Counted from the stretch's first letter, positions 1 through 7,244 are shown. The stretch: 34,522 bases of DNA from an uncultured Megasphaera sp. (GCA_900540735.1 UQHB01000024.1:1-34522); one strand, 5' to 3'. Made by a program: numbers and translations. The notes: generated from the sequence alone by a model not told the origin.

Positions 1-2
1 GC

Positions 3-446
3 ATTTCTTTACGGGAACAGAAACTAGCGGAAAAAGTAAAGGCATTGACGGAACGACTCCATGACTTGAAGCGGATGACCATTAACAGCCATATTCAAAA
101 GCACATGTACGACCTGCAGGCAACCGACGAATGGAGACAACTACACCAATGTGTTACAGACACCCTAGCAGACAAAGGACTCACAGACAAAGAAAAAGCC
201 CAGGCCTTGATGAGCTTGCAGGATTTAGCTATTTCCTATATTGCGTCCATGGCATATGTAGGAGCATTGAAAGACCACTATGCAGACCAATGCTATGACG
301 GAACTTCTATTATTGACGCTTGCATGGAGGGTTTCGACCCTATGAATGATTCCTTTTTGCTTGATATTCCGGCACCACTTACCACCGACCGTGTTCGTAC
401 CTTATTAGATACAGCCAGAGAAGCGGAACACATGACAGACTTTTAA
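3..446 (+). CDS. hypothetical mobile-element protein, 5' end outside the window
   Basis: I do not recognise this protein. The frame is open from the window edge (codons from base 3) to a TAA at 444-446, so the true start is probably upstream; the TTG at 45 has no convincing ribosome binding site. About 147 residues are visible. The first 45 are charged and probably helical (ISLREQKLAEKV, then LKRMTINSHIQKHM), which suggests a coiled coil. The rest is acidic and rich in Asp, Met and Leu, ending EAEHMTDF, with no signal peptide or membrane segment. Codon use (AGA, TTA, ATA) is AT-rich like the integrase and unlike the chromosomal genes to the right. It lies directly upstream of the structured RNA, so it is probably an element gene. 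No function is proposed. Confidence 0.6.
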   Translation: MSLREQKLAEKVKALTERLHDLKRMTINSHIQKHMYDLQATDEWRQLHQCVTDTLADKGLTDKEKAQALMSLQDLAISYIASMAYVGALKDHYADQCYDGTSIIDACMEGFDPMNDSFLLDIPAPLTTDRVRTLLDTAREAEHMTDF

Positions 447-459
447 CGCTCCATTGATG

Positions 460-1075
460 AGTGATTGATTGATGACACCTAACTAGTGAGGGGAGAAGGG
501 CGGTATAGCCGACTGATTCCCCTAAACAGTTTTCTTCTATATGACGTTGTGAACGCCGTTTCTTCACTGGGGGTATTATTCCCCTACCCGATGAGGGAAC
601 GACGCTCACAAAGGCATATAGGAACCCCTATGAGCCTTGATACATACAGGGTTTACCGTGGTTAGTGGAATAACACGGCTATCTAAAAAACAGCGGTGTA
701 GCTGTCACCGATTAGACAAAAACGGCGAGGGAACAGAGCCGTATAGGCCGACCACATGGAATGCTCATTCTTCCTATTCCCTCTAGGGTGAGGACGACCA
801 TAAACAGTTCGGGCGGTGTACTGGGACGTTAAAACGTCGGGTAGCCTATGGAGTGATGGACAGTACTAATCACAATGAAATAGGCCATGCATGAATGAGT
901 GTTGATAGCGAGGCTATACGCATACGTGTACGATTGTATGAATCCCTTGCCAGACAGTGCAACCCTATGAACTCGATACAGCTTGACTTGTGTCTTGTTT
1001 CATAGGGTGCATTGTCTCCGCTCCACTTCCGCACCGTCCCGATTGTATGGAATCCTGTATGTTGTTGTCAATCAT
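460..1075 (+). ncRNA. large ornate structured RNA (ROOL/GOLLD-like candidate)
   Basis: The region has no credible ORF but many nested complementary segments. A closing helix pairs 462-469 with 1067-1074. The 5' domain has 489-495/517-523, 549-553/563-567 and 570-573/581-584, then a multibranch helix 603-609/788-796 enclosing hairpins 611-638 (10 bp), 656-678, 682-716 and 722-742. The 3' domain is closed by 809-819/1031-1042 (11 bp, one bulge) and holds 825-838, 844-885, 905-917, 921-940 and a 19-bp arm 952-971/999-1017. Two apparent pseudoknots are 727-732/778-783 (from the loop of 722-742) and 511-515/527-531. G-U pairs (469-1067, 957-1012, 977-992, 819-1031) would become A-C mismatches on the other strand, so the + strand is favoured. 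Size and mobile-element setting fit the giant ROOL/GOLLD RNAs; that assignment is inference. No clear promoter or terminator was found. Confidence 0.7.
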
Positions 1076-1260
1076 TATGCGATGAATGATTGCTTCTTGA
1101 ATATTTATTATTTTTATTCATTGTTTTCGATATGATTATTCACAAAACTACAAACAGATGTTTCCTGCACCGTAATAGAAGGAAAGAACGCTCTACGTTT
1201 CCTATCCTGTTGAATAATCATTATGCAAACACACAGACCACAAAGGAGAGACATAACACG

Positions 1261-1596
1261 ATGAAACAGCCCAACACGAAGACTACCATTATCACGAACT
1301 CAAAAGAATTTGCTCCACGACAAAGAGATGAAGTAGAGACGCATGTTCTATATGGAATGGATGAGACTATGACCATTTACACGAGTAATCCTATAGACAT
1401 TCGACGCTTTGATAAAATCTATCCTCGCTCTAGGGAGATTATGGACAACGGTAAAATCTTTGCTGTTGAATACAAGATAGATAAGACCTTACTAACATTC
1501 CGAGCAAAGAAACGAAAATCTACCATGACAGACGAACAACGCCAAAAAGTCGGGGAACGTCTGAGAAAAGCGAGAACGCAAGCCCTAGCAATTTAG
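1261..1596 (+). CDS. small basic hypothetical protein of the mobile element
   Basis: I do not recognise this 111-residue protein. The start is the ATG at 1261, with AAAGGAG at 1242-1248 upstream; an upstream in-frame extension to 1090 is AT-rich and lacks a ribosome binding site. The N-terminal half is mixed (MKQPNTKTTIITNSKEF); the middle has FAVEYKIDKTLLTFRAKKRK, which looks like short beta strands; the C-terminus (TDEQRQKVGERLRKAR) is a strongly basic helix. Similar basic 'EEQR...ERLKKAR' tails are common in small proteins of Bacillota mobile elements, from general knowledge only. There is no membrane segment. It sits between the structured RNA and the integrase, so it could be a nucleic-acid-binding accessory or regulatory protein. 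Function unknown. Confidence 0.65.
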   Translation: MKQPNTKTTIITNSKEFAPRQRDEVETHVLYGMDETMTIYTSNPIDIRRFDKIYPRSREIMDNGKIFAVEYKIDKTLLTFRAKKRKSTMTDEQRQKVGERLRKARTQALAI

Positions 1597-1649
1597 TTTT
1601 TTGTCTGTATCTATTGATAGAACAATAGAATTCGAGACTCTCATTTTTT

Positions 1650-1667
1650 ATAGGTGTAATTACCTAT
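1650..1667. repeat. inverted repeat ATAGGT-N6-ACCTAT
   Basis: A perfect 6-bp inverted repeat around GTAATT lies 50-70 bp after the small gene and just before a second hairpin (AAAAACAC 1678-1685 / GTGTTTTT 1703-1710). It may be an operator or a recombinase/excisionase site. No protein partner can be named. Confidence 0.4.
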
Positions 1668-1734
1668 GATGAAAATTAAAAACACGGATTTTATGCGAAC
1701 AAGTGTTTTTGCTGCACGAATTGAAGGGAATACA

Positions 1735-1787
1735 GGGGACATGATATGCACATTCAATGTGTATCGTGTTCCCTTTTCTTTTTTTGT
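1735..1787 (+). terminator. intrinsic terminator after the small element gene
   Basis: A long imperfect hairpin (GGGGACATGATATGCACAT against ATGTGTATCGTGTTCCC, about 16 pairs, loop TCA) is followed by TTTTCTTTTTTTG. It probably ends transcription from the 1261-1596 gene or the RNA upstream. Confidence 0.7.
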
Positions 1788-1790
1788 CTT

Positions 1791-1816
1791 GATATATGAA
1801 CGAGTTTTCATATATC
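1791..1816. repeat. perfect 10-bp inverted repeat
   Basis: GATATATGAA (1791-1800) and TTCATATATC (1807-1816) flank the 6-nt centre CGAGTT. It directly follows the terminator U-tract and is not followed by T on either strand, so a protein-binding site in the integrase leader is more likely than a second terminator. Confidence 0.5.
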
Positions 1817-1880
1817 CGCATCATGTCGCCTATTTCATAGTCGACGAAAAAAAGCACTAAAGACACTACCCTTTATACCG

Positions 1881-1999
1881 CTTGTAATAGCCTACAAGGC
1901 TTTTTACATTTATTATTCACCGTGATATGATAAAGAAAGACACTCTTTATCATGTTGTGGTGTTCTTTTTATTTTTTTCATACGAAAGGATACAACACC
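1881..1999 (+). promoter_or_regulatory. integrase promoter and leader with overlapping operator-like repeat
   Basis: A short terminator-like hairpin (AGCC TACAA GGCT TTTT, 1889-1905) is followed by a promoter: TTTACA (1903-1908), 17-bp spacer, TATGAT (1926-1931) with an extended TG. A perfect 9-bp inverted repeat, TGATAAAGA (1928-1936) / TCTTTATCA (1944-1952), covers the -10 box and the expected start, as a repressor site would. Further on, TGGTGTT (1958-1964) can pair with AACACCA (1994-2000), enclosing the ribosome binding site GAAAGGA, so translation may also be limited. The 403 bp between the two genes hold these signals and no credible gene. Confidence 0.55.
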
Positions 2000-3079
2000 A
2001 TGAACAACACAACACCGAACATTGACAATGCTATGTTATGGGCTCAAATGAAAGAGTTAGCACAAAAATTTGATTCTCAGACACCAACCTATGAAGGCGG
2101 TAAGATTCTTGTAAATGACGCTATCGAAAAATGGCTTGACACAAAACGAGTATTAGGGTGGCAAGATTACACGTATAAGACACACGGTGCGAAATATCCC
2201 AAACACTTAAAGCCGTTCTTTGAAGGAATGACCATGTTAGATGTAACGTATGATACCATTATAGACCTCATGAAAACGCTTAAACACAAGAATTTATCTA
2301 ATGAATATATTCGAGACACTATCACATGCATTGTAAAGCCTGTCTTTAAAGAAGCCTATGAAATTCGTCATATTATCCCGTCTAATCCTTGTACAGGTAT
2401 CAAAACCCCAAAAGTAGAACGAGTGTCAAAGACCGTTACCGCAACAGATGAAGACGTAAAGGCCTTATATCAAATTGTACGCAATCCAAAAACAGCAGGG
2501 CATTATTTATGGATTGCTATACCTATTCTTGCTATGTCAGGCGTTCGACGTGGTGAATTATTAGCCTTGACATGGGACGATGTACACCACGACGAAAAGA
2601 CAAATAAATGGAGCTTGACTATTAATAAAGAAGTGATAGGCCTAGAAAGTGGTGGCACGTTAGTACATAGAACAAAGACAGAAGAAGGAAAAAGAACCGT
2701 GTCTATACCGTCGCTATTGGGTAACTTACTTATGGAGTTTAAAGCAGAAATACAGCCAAAAGGCAAGACGTATCTCTTATCCCAATCCCGAAAAGATAAA
2801 CACATGTCACCGAGAAACTTTCACCGTACTTTTACAAAATGGCGTTCTAAAGCAGGAATCAACCCAGATATTACCCCTCATTCATTCCGTCGGAACTATG
2901 CTACACGTTTGTTCCTTGAACATGTCTCAGTGGACATTGTAAAACGTCAAGGCGGGTGGAAAGACGACCGTATGCCATTCTACTACGCCGACAAAGCACA
3001 GACGGAACCACTACAGACAGAAAGTGCTGCGCTTATCGGGAACCATTGGAAAAATACGTTCACGTCTACAGCTGAATAA
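2000..3079 (+). CDS. int: tyrosine recombinase / phage-type integrase
   Basis: This 359-residue protein is a tyrosine-family site-specific recombinase that would integrate and excise the element. The start is the ATG at 2000, 9 bp after GAAAGGA; the frame also runs back to 1952, but through the promoter region. Residues about 30-160 form the SAM-like core-binding part (LVNDAIEKWLDTKR onward). The catalytic domain follows, with first Arg in SGVRRGELLALTW (about 180), Lys in TKTEEGKRTV, the HxxR box HSFRRNY (about 293), GGWKDD in place of the usual GHSS-type His box, and nucleophile Tyr in FYYADKA (about 327). Length is typical of tRNA-targeting integrases. It ends 87 bp before the 3' end of tRNA-Val, pointing at it, so that tRNA is very probably the attachment site. 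Base composition is AT-rich compared with the chromosome to the right. Confidence 0.95.
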   Translation: MNNTTPNIDNAMLWAQMKELAQKFDSQTPTYEGGKILVNDAIEKWLDTKRVLGWQDYTYKTHGAKYPKHLKPFFEGMTMLDVTYDTIIDLMKTLKHKNLSNEYIRDTITCIVKPVFKEAYEIRHIIPSNPCTGIKTPKVERVSKTVTATDEDVKALYQIVRNPKTAGHYLWIAIPILAMSGVRRGELLALTWDDVHHDEKTNKWSLTINKEVIGLESGGTLVHRTKTEEGKRTVSIPSLLGNLLMEFKAEIQPKGKTYLLSQSRKDKHMSPRNFHRTFTKWRSKAGINPDITPHSFRRNYATRLFLEHVSVDIVKRQGGWKDDRMPFYYADKAQTEPLQTESAALIGNHWKNTFTSTAE

Positions 3080-3098
3080 AATCTACTATTTAGTTGCA

Positions 3099-3138
3099 TA
3101 AAAAAAAAGAATCCCACTACTAGGAATAGCGAGATTCT
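3099..3138 (-). terminator. terminator of tRNA-Val, facing the integrase
   Basis: Read on the - strand, AGAATC...GATTCT (3133-3138 / 3108-3113, with partial pairing inside) is followed by nine T (3107-3099). It lies just past the tRNA 3' end and 20 bp after the integrase stop, so it can separate the two convergent units. If the crossover is in the tRNA, this terminator was brought in by the element. Confidence 0.65.
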
Positions 3139-3166
3139 ACATGAAAAGTTTTGACACCCTTTCATA

Positions 3167-3190
3167 TGGTGGAATTACCCCGATTCGAAC
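3167..3190. other. probable attachment site (att) in the tRNA-Val 3' end
   Basis: The 3' end of the tRNA gene, including encoded CCA, is the boundary between AT-rich element DNA and the chromosome. tRNA-targeting integrases usually cross over in the T-arm/acceptor 3' part and restore the tRNA. The second copy of this segment should lie left of the window; none is seen within it, so the exact core is inferred. Confidence 0.5.
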
Positions 3191-3243
3191 GAGGGACGTT
3201 TACGATGTGAACGTAATGCTCTACCCAACTGAGCTATAATTCC
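3167..3243 (-). tRNA. tRNA-Val (anticodon CAC)
   Basis: Read on the - strand, the 77-nt gene folds as a full cloverleaf. The acceptor stem is GGAATTA/TAATTCC, the D-arm GCTC..GAGC, the anticodon stem TTACG/CGTAA with loop TTCACAT (anticodon CAC, reading GUG), and the T-stem CCTCG/CGGGG with TTCGAAT; discriminator A and encoded CCA follow. The 3' end abuts the mobile element. Confidence 0.95.
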
Positions 3244-3254
3244 ATGAATATTTT

Positions 3255-3282
3255 ATTATAGCAGTCTTATATAGAAATACAA
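3255..3282 (-). promoter_or_regulatory. promoter of tRNA-Val
   Basis: On the - strand, TTGTAT (3282-3277), a 16-bp spacer and TATAAT (3260-3255) end 12 bp before the first base of the tRNA. Confidence 0.7.
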
Positions 3283-3325
3283 GACTTAATCTTCGAGATG
3301 CCATGAAGAGCAACTCTATATACAC

Positions 3326-3364
3326 AAAAGGCTCTGCCCTCTTTCTAGAGTGGTAGAGCCTTTG
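3326..3364 (-). terminator. terminator of the yacL-ispDF-gltX operon
   Basis: On the - strand, AAAGGCTCTACC and GGCAGAGCCTTT pair and are followed by TGTGTA with little T. It lies 24 bp after the gltX stop. The hairpin is strong and the U-tract short. Confidence 0.6.
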
Positions 3365-3387
3365 TCATATTCCCGTTACAGCATCAA

Positions 3388-4851
3388 TTAAGCTTCGTAA
3401 ATACCACTAGCATCTAAGCGGCTAATGACTTTATCGCGGCCCATGAGGGCAACGATGACGTTAAGGTCCGGGCCGTGCATGACACCGGTGACAGCGACAC
3501 GAATAGGCATGTACACGAATTTTCCTTTTACCTTCAGGCCTTTCTGGATTTTCTTAAAGAGAGGCTGTACTGTATCTGGTGTGACTTCGTCAAGGGCAGC
3601 CAATTCATCACGGAACATTTTGAGGACTGCCGGAGCCGATTCTTCTTTGAGGACAGCAGCTGTTTCTTTATTTTCCGGTGCATAGTCATCAGTGAAGAAG
3701 ACTTTGACAGCATCGACGATTTGTGCGCCAAACTGGACGTGTTCGCGCATAGCCCAGCAAACATCTTTGAGCCAAGCTAATTCTTCTGCTGTCGGGTTTT
3801 CCGCAGCATAGCCTGCTTTTTTCAGGTGCGGCAAGCACACATCGAGAAGCTGGTCAGCATCGAGTTGTTTCATGTAATGGAAGTTAATCCAGTTGAGTTT
3901 TTCAATATCGAAAACAGCCGGGTTCTTAGCCACGCGGTCGAGCGTAAACTGCTGAATGAGTTCGTCACGGCTAAAGATTTCCTGGTCCCCTTCCGGTGTC
4001 CAGCCGAGGAGGGTCAAGAAATTGAAAATAGCGTCCGGCAAATAGCCCAGGTCACGATACTGTTGTACCGATGTCGCACCATGGCGTTTACTCATTTTCT
4101 TTTTATCGGCACCGAGAATCAAGGAAACGTGAGCAAATTTCGGCACGTCAAAACCAAGGGCATGATAGAGGACAATCTGCCGCGGCGTATTGGAAAGGTG
4201 TTCTTCTGCACGGATAACGTGCGTAATCTGCATGAGTGCATCGTCGAGGACAACGCAGTAGTTGTAGACCGGAATGCCATCCGATTTAACGATGACGAAG
4301 TCCCCTACTTTATTGGAGTCGAACGCAACGTGGCCGCGAACGAGGTCATCGAATTCGAGGGTTTCGTTTTTCGGTGTTTTAATACGGATAACGTACGGAC
4401 GGCCTTCTTTTAAGTATTGTTCGACTTGTTCTTTCGACAAATGGCTACAATGGCCGCTGTAGACCGGTGTTTCGCCGGCTTTCATTTGTGCTTCTTTTTC
4501 TGCTTCTAATTCTTCAGGCGTACAGAAGCAATAGTATGCTTTACCTTCAGCCAACAATTTATCTGTATATTTTTTATAGAAGTCAAGCCGTTCCATCTGG
4601 CGGTATGGGCCATGGTCGCCGCCGACATCAATGCCTTCGTCCCATGTAATACCGAGCCATTTTAAGGCTTCTTTAATATTTTCTTCTGATTCGCGAGTGG
4701 ACCGTTTCTGGTCTGTGTCTTCAATACGGACAACAAAGGTGCCACCAGTATGTTTTGCAACGAGATAGTTAAAGAGAGCCGAACGAGCACCACCAATATG
4801 GAACGGGCCTGTAGGGCTCGGGGCAAAACGAACGCGAACTTCTTTACACAT
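3388..4851 (-). CDS. gltX: glutamate--tRNA ligase
   Basis: The enzyme charges tRNA-Glu with glutamate using ATP in the cytoplasm. At 487 residues it has the usual bacterial length. The class I signatures are present: the HIGH-type motif PTGPFHIGGARS near residue 11-22 and the KMSKS-type motif KKKMSKRHG near 250. A zinc site of the CxC-x24-CxH type (YYCFC...GHCSH, about residues 106-136) is seen, as in E. coli GluRS; many Bacillus-type enzymes lack it. The C-terminal anticodon-binding part is complete. The start ATG at 4851 has AGGAGG 7 bp before it. It is the last gene of the operon, 11 bp after ispDF, as in the conserved Bacillota order. A non-discriminating activity (also charging tRNA-Gln) is possible and cannot be judged here. 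Confidence 0.97.
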   Translation of the reverse strand: MCKEVRVRFAPSPTGPFHIGGARSALFNYLVAKHTGGTFVVRIEDTDQKRSTRESEENIKEALKWLGITWDEGIDVGGDHGPYRQMERLDFYKKYTDKLLAEGKAYYCFCTPEELEAEKEAQMKAGETPVYSGHCSHLSKEQVEQYLKEGRPYVIRIKTPKNETLEFDDLVRGHVAFDSNKVGDFVIVKSDGIPVYNYCVVLDDALMQITHVIRAEEHLSNTPRQIVLYHALGFDVPKFAHVSLILGADKKKMSKRHGATSVQQYRDLGYLPDAIFNFLTLLGWTPEGDQEIFSRDELIQQFTLDRVAKNPAVFDIEKLNWINFHYMKQLDADQLLDVCLPHLKKAGYAAENPTAEELAWLKDVCWAMREHVQFGAQIVDAVKVFFTDDYAPENKETAAVLKEESAPAVLKMFRDELAALDEVTPDTVQPLFKKIQKGLKVKGKFVYMPIRVAVTGVMHGPDLNVIVALMGRDKVISRLDASGIYEA

Positions 4852-4862
4852 GAAAATTCCTC

Positions 4863-6053
4863 CTATGCATGTCTATATTTTAATACCATAGCAGCTGCTT
4901 GGGCTGCCATGCCTTCTTCATGGCCTACGAAACCGAGCCGTTCTGTCGTCGTCGCTTTGACGGACACAGCCGCCGTATCGATTTGTAAGGCTTTGGCAAT
5001 ATTTTCAATCATTTGCGGGACGTAGGGCTTAATCTTCGGCTTTTGCGCGAGGAGCGTTACGTCTACATTAACAATACGGCAACTATTTTCAATGAGAATT
5101 TGCCGTACTTTTTCGAGTAAGACAATACTAGAAATATTTTTGAATGTATTGTCTGTATCTGGGAAATACGTGCCAATATCCTTCAGCCCAGCTGCGCCTA
5201 AGAGGGCATCCATCAGAGCATGAATGAGGACATCTGCATCGGAATGGCCAGCCAATCCCCGTTCATAAGGAATTTCAACACCGCCTAAGATAAGCTTTCT
5301 CCCAGCAGCCAGTTGATGCACATCATAGCCGCTGCCGACGCGATGTTCTGTTGGGCCATTCATGTAAAATTCCAAAATCGGCACATCTGCCATCGTCGTC
5401 ACTTTGTGGTTGCGTTCTTCCCCTTGGAGAAGGACAATTTTTTCGCCAATCGCTTCGACTAAAGACGCGTCATCTGTACTGCTCAGTTGATGAGCCTTAG
5501 CGTATTGATGGGCTTTGAGCAAAACGCTGCGCCGGAAAATCTGCGGCGTTTGCACGGCAACCAAACGGCTCCGGTCTAAGGTTTTGACGAATTGCGCACC
5601 CTTAGCATCAGCCGTTTCTTTCATTTTTACGGTATCTTTGACAGGAATGGCATAAATCGCAGCATTAGCATCGTTCATAGCAGGCAATGCATTATCAAAC
5701 CACTCTGGTCCGGCATACGGCCGCGCCCCATCATGGACCATGACGATGTCACAATCTGCACTGGTCGCCATGAGACCGTTGTAGACCGAATCTTCCCGTT
5801 CTGCACCGCCAATAGCGTAGCGCACGGGCACAGCCGGATGGAGCGATGCTACGAGGGCCTCGATATCGGGCAAATCATGTTCTGCATGGACGATGACGAC
5901 TTCCCCTACAGAAGCGGCACTGAACACATGGGCCAACGTGTGCGCCAAGACAGGCTTACCGCACAACGGGAAAAACAGTTTATTTCGCTCATACCCAAAG
6001 CGGCGGCCTGAACCGGCAGCCACAATGATGACAGATACTTTCAACACCTTCAC
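4863..6053 (-). CDS. ispDF: bifunctional MEP-pathway enzyme IspD-IspF
   Basis: This 396-residue protein joins two enzymes of the non-mevalonate isoprenoid pathway. Residues 1 to about 225 are IspD, the MEP cytidylyltransferase, with nucleotide-binding VIIVAAGSGRRFG and the following Lys in NKLFFPLCGKP, and MVHDGARPY. Residues about 236-396 are IspF, the 2-C-methylerythritol 2,4-cyclodiphosphate synthase, with metal ligands in GSGYDVHQL and the HSDAD motif. The two enzymes catalyse non-consecutive steps (IspE acts between them). In Bacillus the two genes are adjacent but separate; fused forms are known in some Proteobacteria and other groups. The gene follows yacL with no gap: GTG at 6053 comes directly after the yacL TAG. 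GTG at 6047 or TTG at 6044 are alternative starts and no strong ribosome binding site decides. Confidence 0.95.
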   Translation of the reverse strand: MKVLKVSVIIVAAGSGRRFGYERNKLFFPLCGKPVLAHTLAHVFSAASVGEVVIVHAEHDLPDIEALVASLHPAVPVRYAIGGAEREDSVYNGLMATSADCDIVMVHDGARPYAGPEWFDNALPAMNDANAAIYAIPVKDTVKMKETADAKGAQFVKTLDRSRLVAVQTPQIFRRSVLLKAHQYAKAHQLSSTDDASLVEAIGEKIVLLQGEERNHKVTTMADVPILEFYMNGPTEHRVGSGYDVHQLAAGRKLILGGVEIPYERGLAGHSDADVLIHALMDALLGAAGLKDIGTYFPDTDNTFKNISSIVLLEKVRQILIENSCRIVNVDVTLLAQKPKIKPYVPQMIENIAKALQIDTAAVSVKATTTERLGFVGHEEGMAAQAAAMVLKYRHA

Positions 6054-7244
6054 CTACTCATCAGCAATTTTCACAAAAATCATGCGTCCTGCAGAAGTCT
6101 GCAAGACCGAGGCAACCGTTACGGTTACAGTCTTACCGATATATTTATGGCCGTTTTCAACGACAATCATCGTCCCGTCATCAAGATAGGCAACGCCTTG
6201 GTTTTCTTCCTTCCCGGCTTTGACGATGAGTACCTGCATCTGTTCTCCCGGAATGCGAGCCGGTTTTAAGGCATTAGCTAAATCATTGATATTGAGGACG
6301 ACAACGCCTTGGAGCGCGGCGACTTTGTTTAAATTATAATCATTCGTCACAACTTTGGCATTGATTTTACGGCCTAAACGAACGAGTTTTGAGTCGACCC
6401 CTTGGACATCATCAAAATCATCGTTAATGATACGCACTTCGACGTACTTATCTTCTTGCATTTGCTTTAAAATGTCGAGACCGCGACGGCCTTTATTGCG
6501 TTTTAATAGGTCTGATGAATCGGCAATGAGTTGTAATTCTTCCAGTACAAAGACCGGCACGAGGAGCGGCCCTTCAAGAAAGCCTGTACTGCAAATTTCA
6601 GCGATTCTACCGTCAATAATGGAGCTCGTATCGAGGAGTTTCCCTGAAAATTCATTGCCTTGACGCTTCGTCAGCGCATGTTCTTTAGGCTGTTTGTTAA
6701 AGCGAATATTCGTCACAAAGCCGACAATATCATTGCGCTTACGAATGGCAATACTCATGCCAGCATAGCCAAAGACAATACTAAAGACAATCGGGCCATA
6801 AGCCCCGACAATCGGTAACCGTGCAAACGCTAGGCCAATCAAATTAGCAATAATAAGTCCAAAAAGCAATCCCAGCGTACCAACAATCAAATCTTGACTT
6901 TCAAAGTCACTAAGTCCTGCTTCCATGCGGTTAATAACTTTCCAAATTAAGGTCAAGACAAACGGTGAAATCACATATCCTACTAAGAGCCCTAAGAGCG
7001 CACCGACGACATAGGCAATAATCGTTACGAGCGTCGTGCCGAAGACACTGCCAATAGCAAATTCATTTTCTACTTCTGCACTAAAAAAGGGCGTCGTAAT
7101 AATTTGGTCAGCAATCATCACAAAGGTAATAACCATAATCAGCATGATAACGCCTTTCATGATATTATCTGCGATTTTGCCACCATTAAATTTAGCAGGC
7201 TTTTTGTTGTTTGTTTCCATCGTCCTATCCGATGATTCTTCCAT
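6054..7244 (-). CDS. yacL: YacL-type membrane protein with PIN and TRAM domains
   Basis: This 396-residue protein resembles Bacillus YacL. The N-terminal third has about four membrane segments (GVIMLIMVITFVMIADQI; LVTIIAYVVGALLGLLVGYV; LIVGTLGLLFGLIIANLIGL; VFSIVFGYAGMSIAI). A PIN nuclease-fold domain starts near residue 200 (LLDTSSIIDGRI) and carries acidic residues in DTSSIIDGR, EELQLIADSSD and VTNDYNLN, so the metal site seems intact. A C-terminal TRAM domain (about 335-396), an RNA-binding fold, ends the protein. The ATG at 7244 has a good AAGGAGGT 9 bp upstream. It heads the ispDF-gltX operon behind its own promoter. The family's physiological role is not settled; a membrane-bound RNA-processing role is inference from the domains. 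Confidence 0.9.
   Translation of the reverse strand: MEESSDRTMETNNKKPAKFNGGKIADNIMKGVIMLIMVITFVMIADQIITTPFFSAEVENEFAIGSVFGTTLVTIIAYVVGALLGLLVGYVISPFVLTLIWKVINRMEAGLSDFESQDLIVGTLGLLFGLIIANLIGLAFARLPIVGAYGPIVFSIVFGYAGMSIAIRKRNDIVGFVTNIRFNKQPKEHALTKRQGNEFSGKLLDTSSIIDGRIAEICSTGFLEGPLLVPVFVLEELQLIADSSDLLKRNKGRRGLDILKQMQEDKYVEVRIINDDFDDVQGVDSKLVRLGRKINAKVVTNDYNLNKVAALQGVVVLNINDLANALKPARIPGEQMQVLIVKAGKEENQGVAYLDDGTMIVVENGHKYIGKTVTVTVASVLQTSAGRMIFVKIADE

Noticed and set aside
379..609. 76-residue - strand frame over the 5' part of the structured RNA
   Set aside because: No ribosome binding site, no recognisable composition, and the region is better explained by RNA pairing.
446..1090. CRISPR array or tandem-repeat locus
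   Set aside because: The repeated words are short, unequally spaced and part of helices; there are no regular repeat-spacer units.
446..1090. Group I or group II intron
   Set aside because: No flanking split gene, no reverse transcriptase or homing endonuclease, and no recognisable domain V hairpin.
1090..1260. Upstream extension of the small basic protein (start at 1090)
   Set aside because: The AT-rich leader has no ribosome binding site; AAAGGAG before ATG 1261 fits better.
1660..1866. Overlapping frames on both strands (64 and 68 residues)
   Set aside because: They run through terminators and inverted repeats; the coding look on both strands comes from palindromic sequence.
1952..1999. 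N-terminal extension of the integrase
   Set aside because: It begins inside the inverted repeat over the promoter start region; ATG 2000 has a ribosome binding site.
3255..3387. T-box or riboswitch linked to gltX
   Set aside because: The sequence lies downstream of gltX and contains only the terminator and the tRNA promoter.
3826..4413. 195-residue + strand frame inside gltX
   Set aside because: Antisense shadow of a strongly conserved gene.
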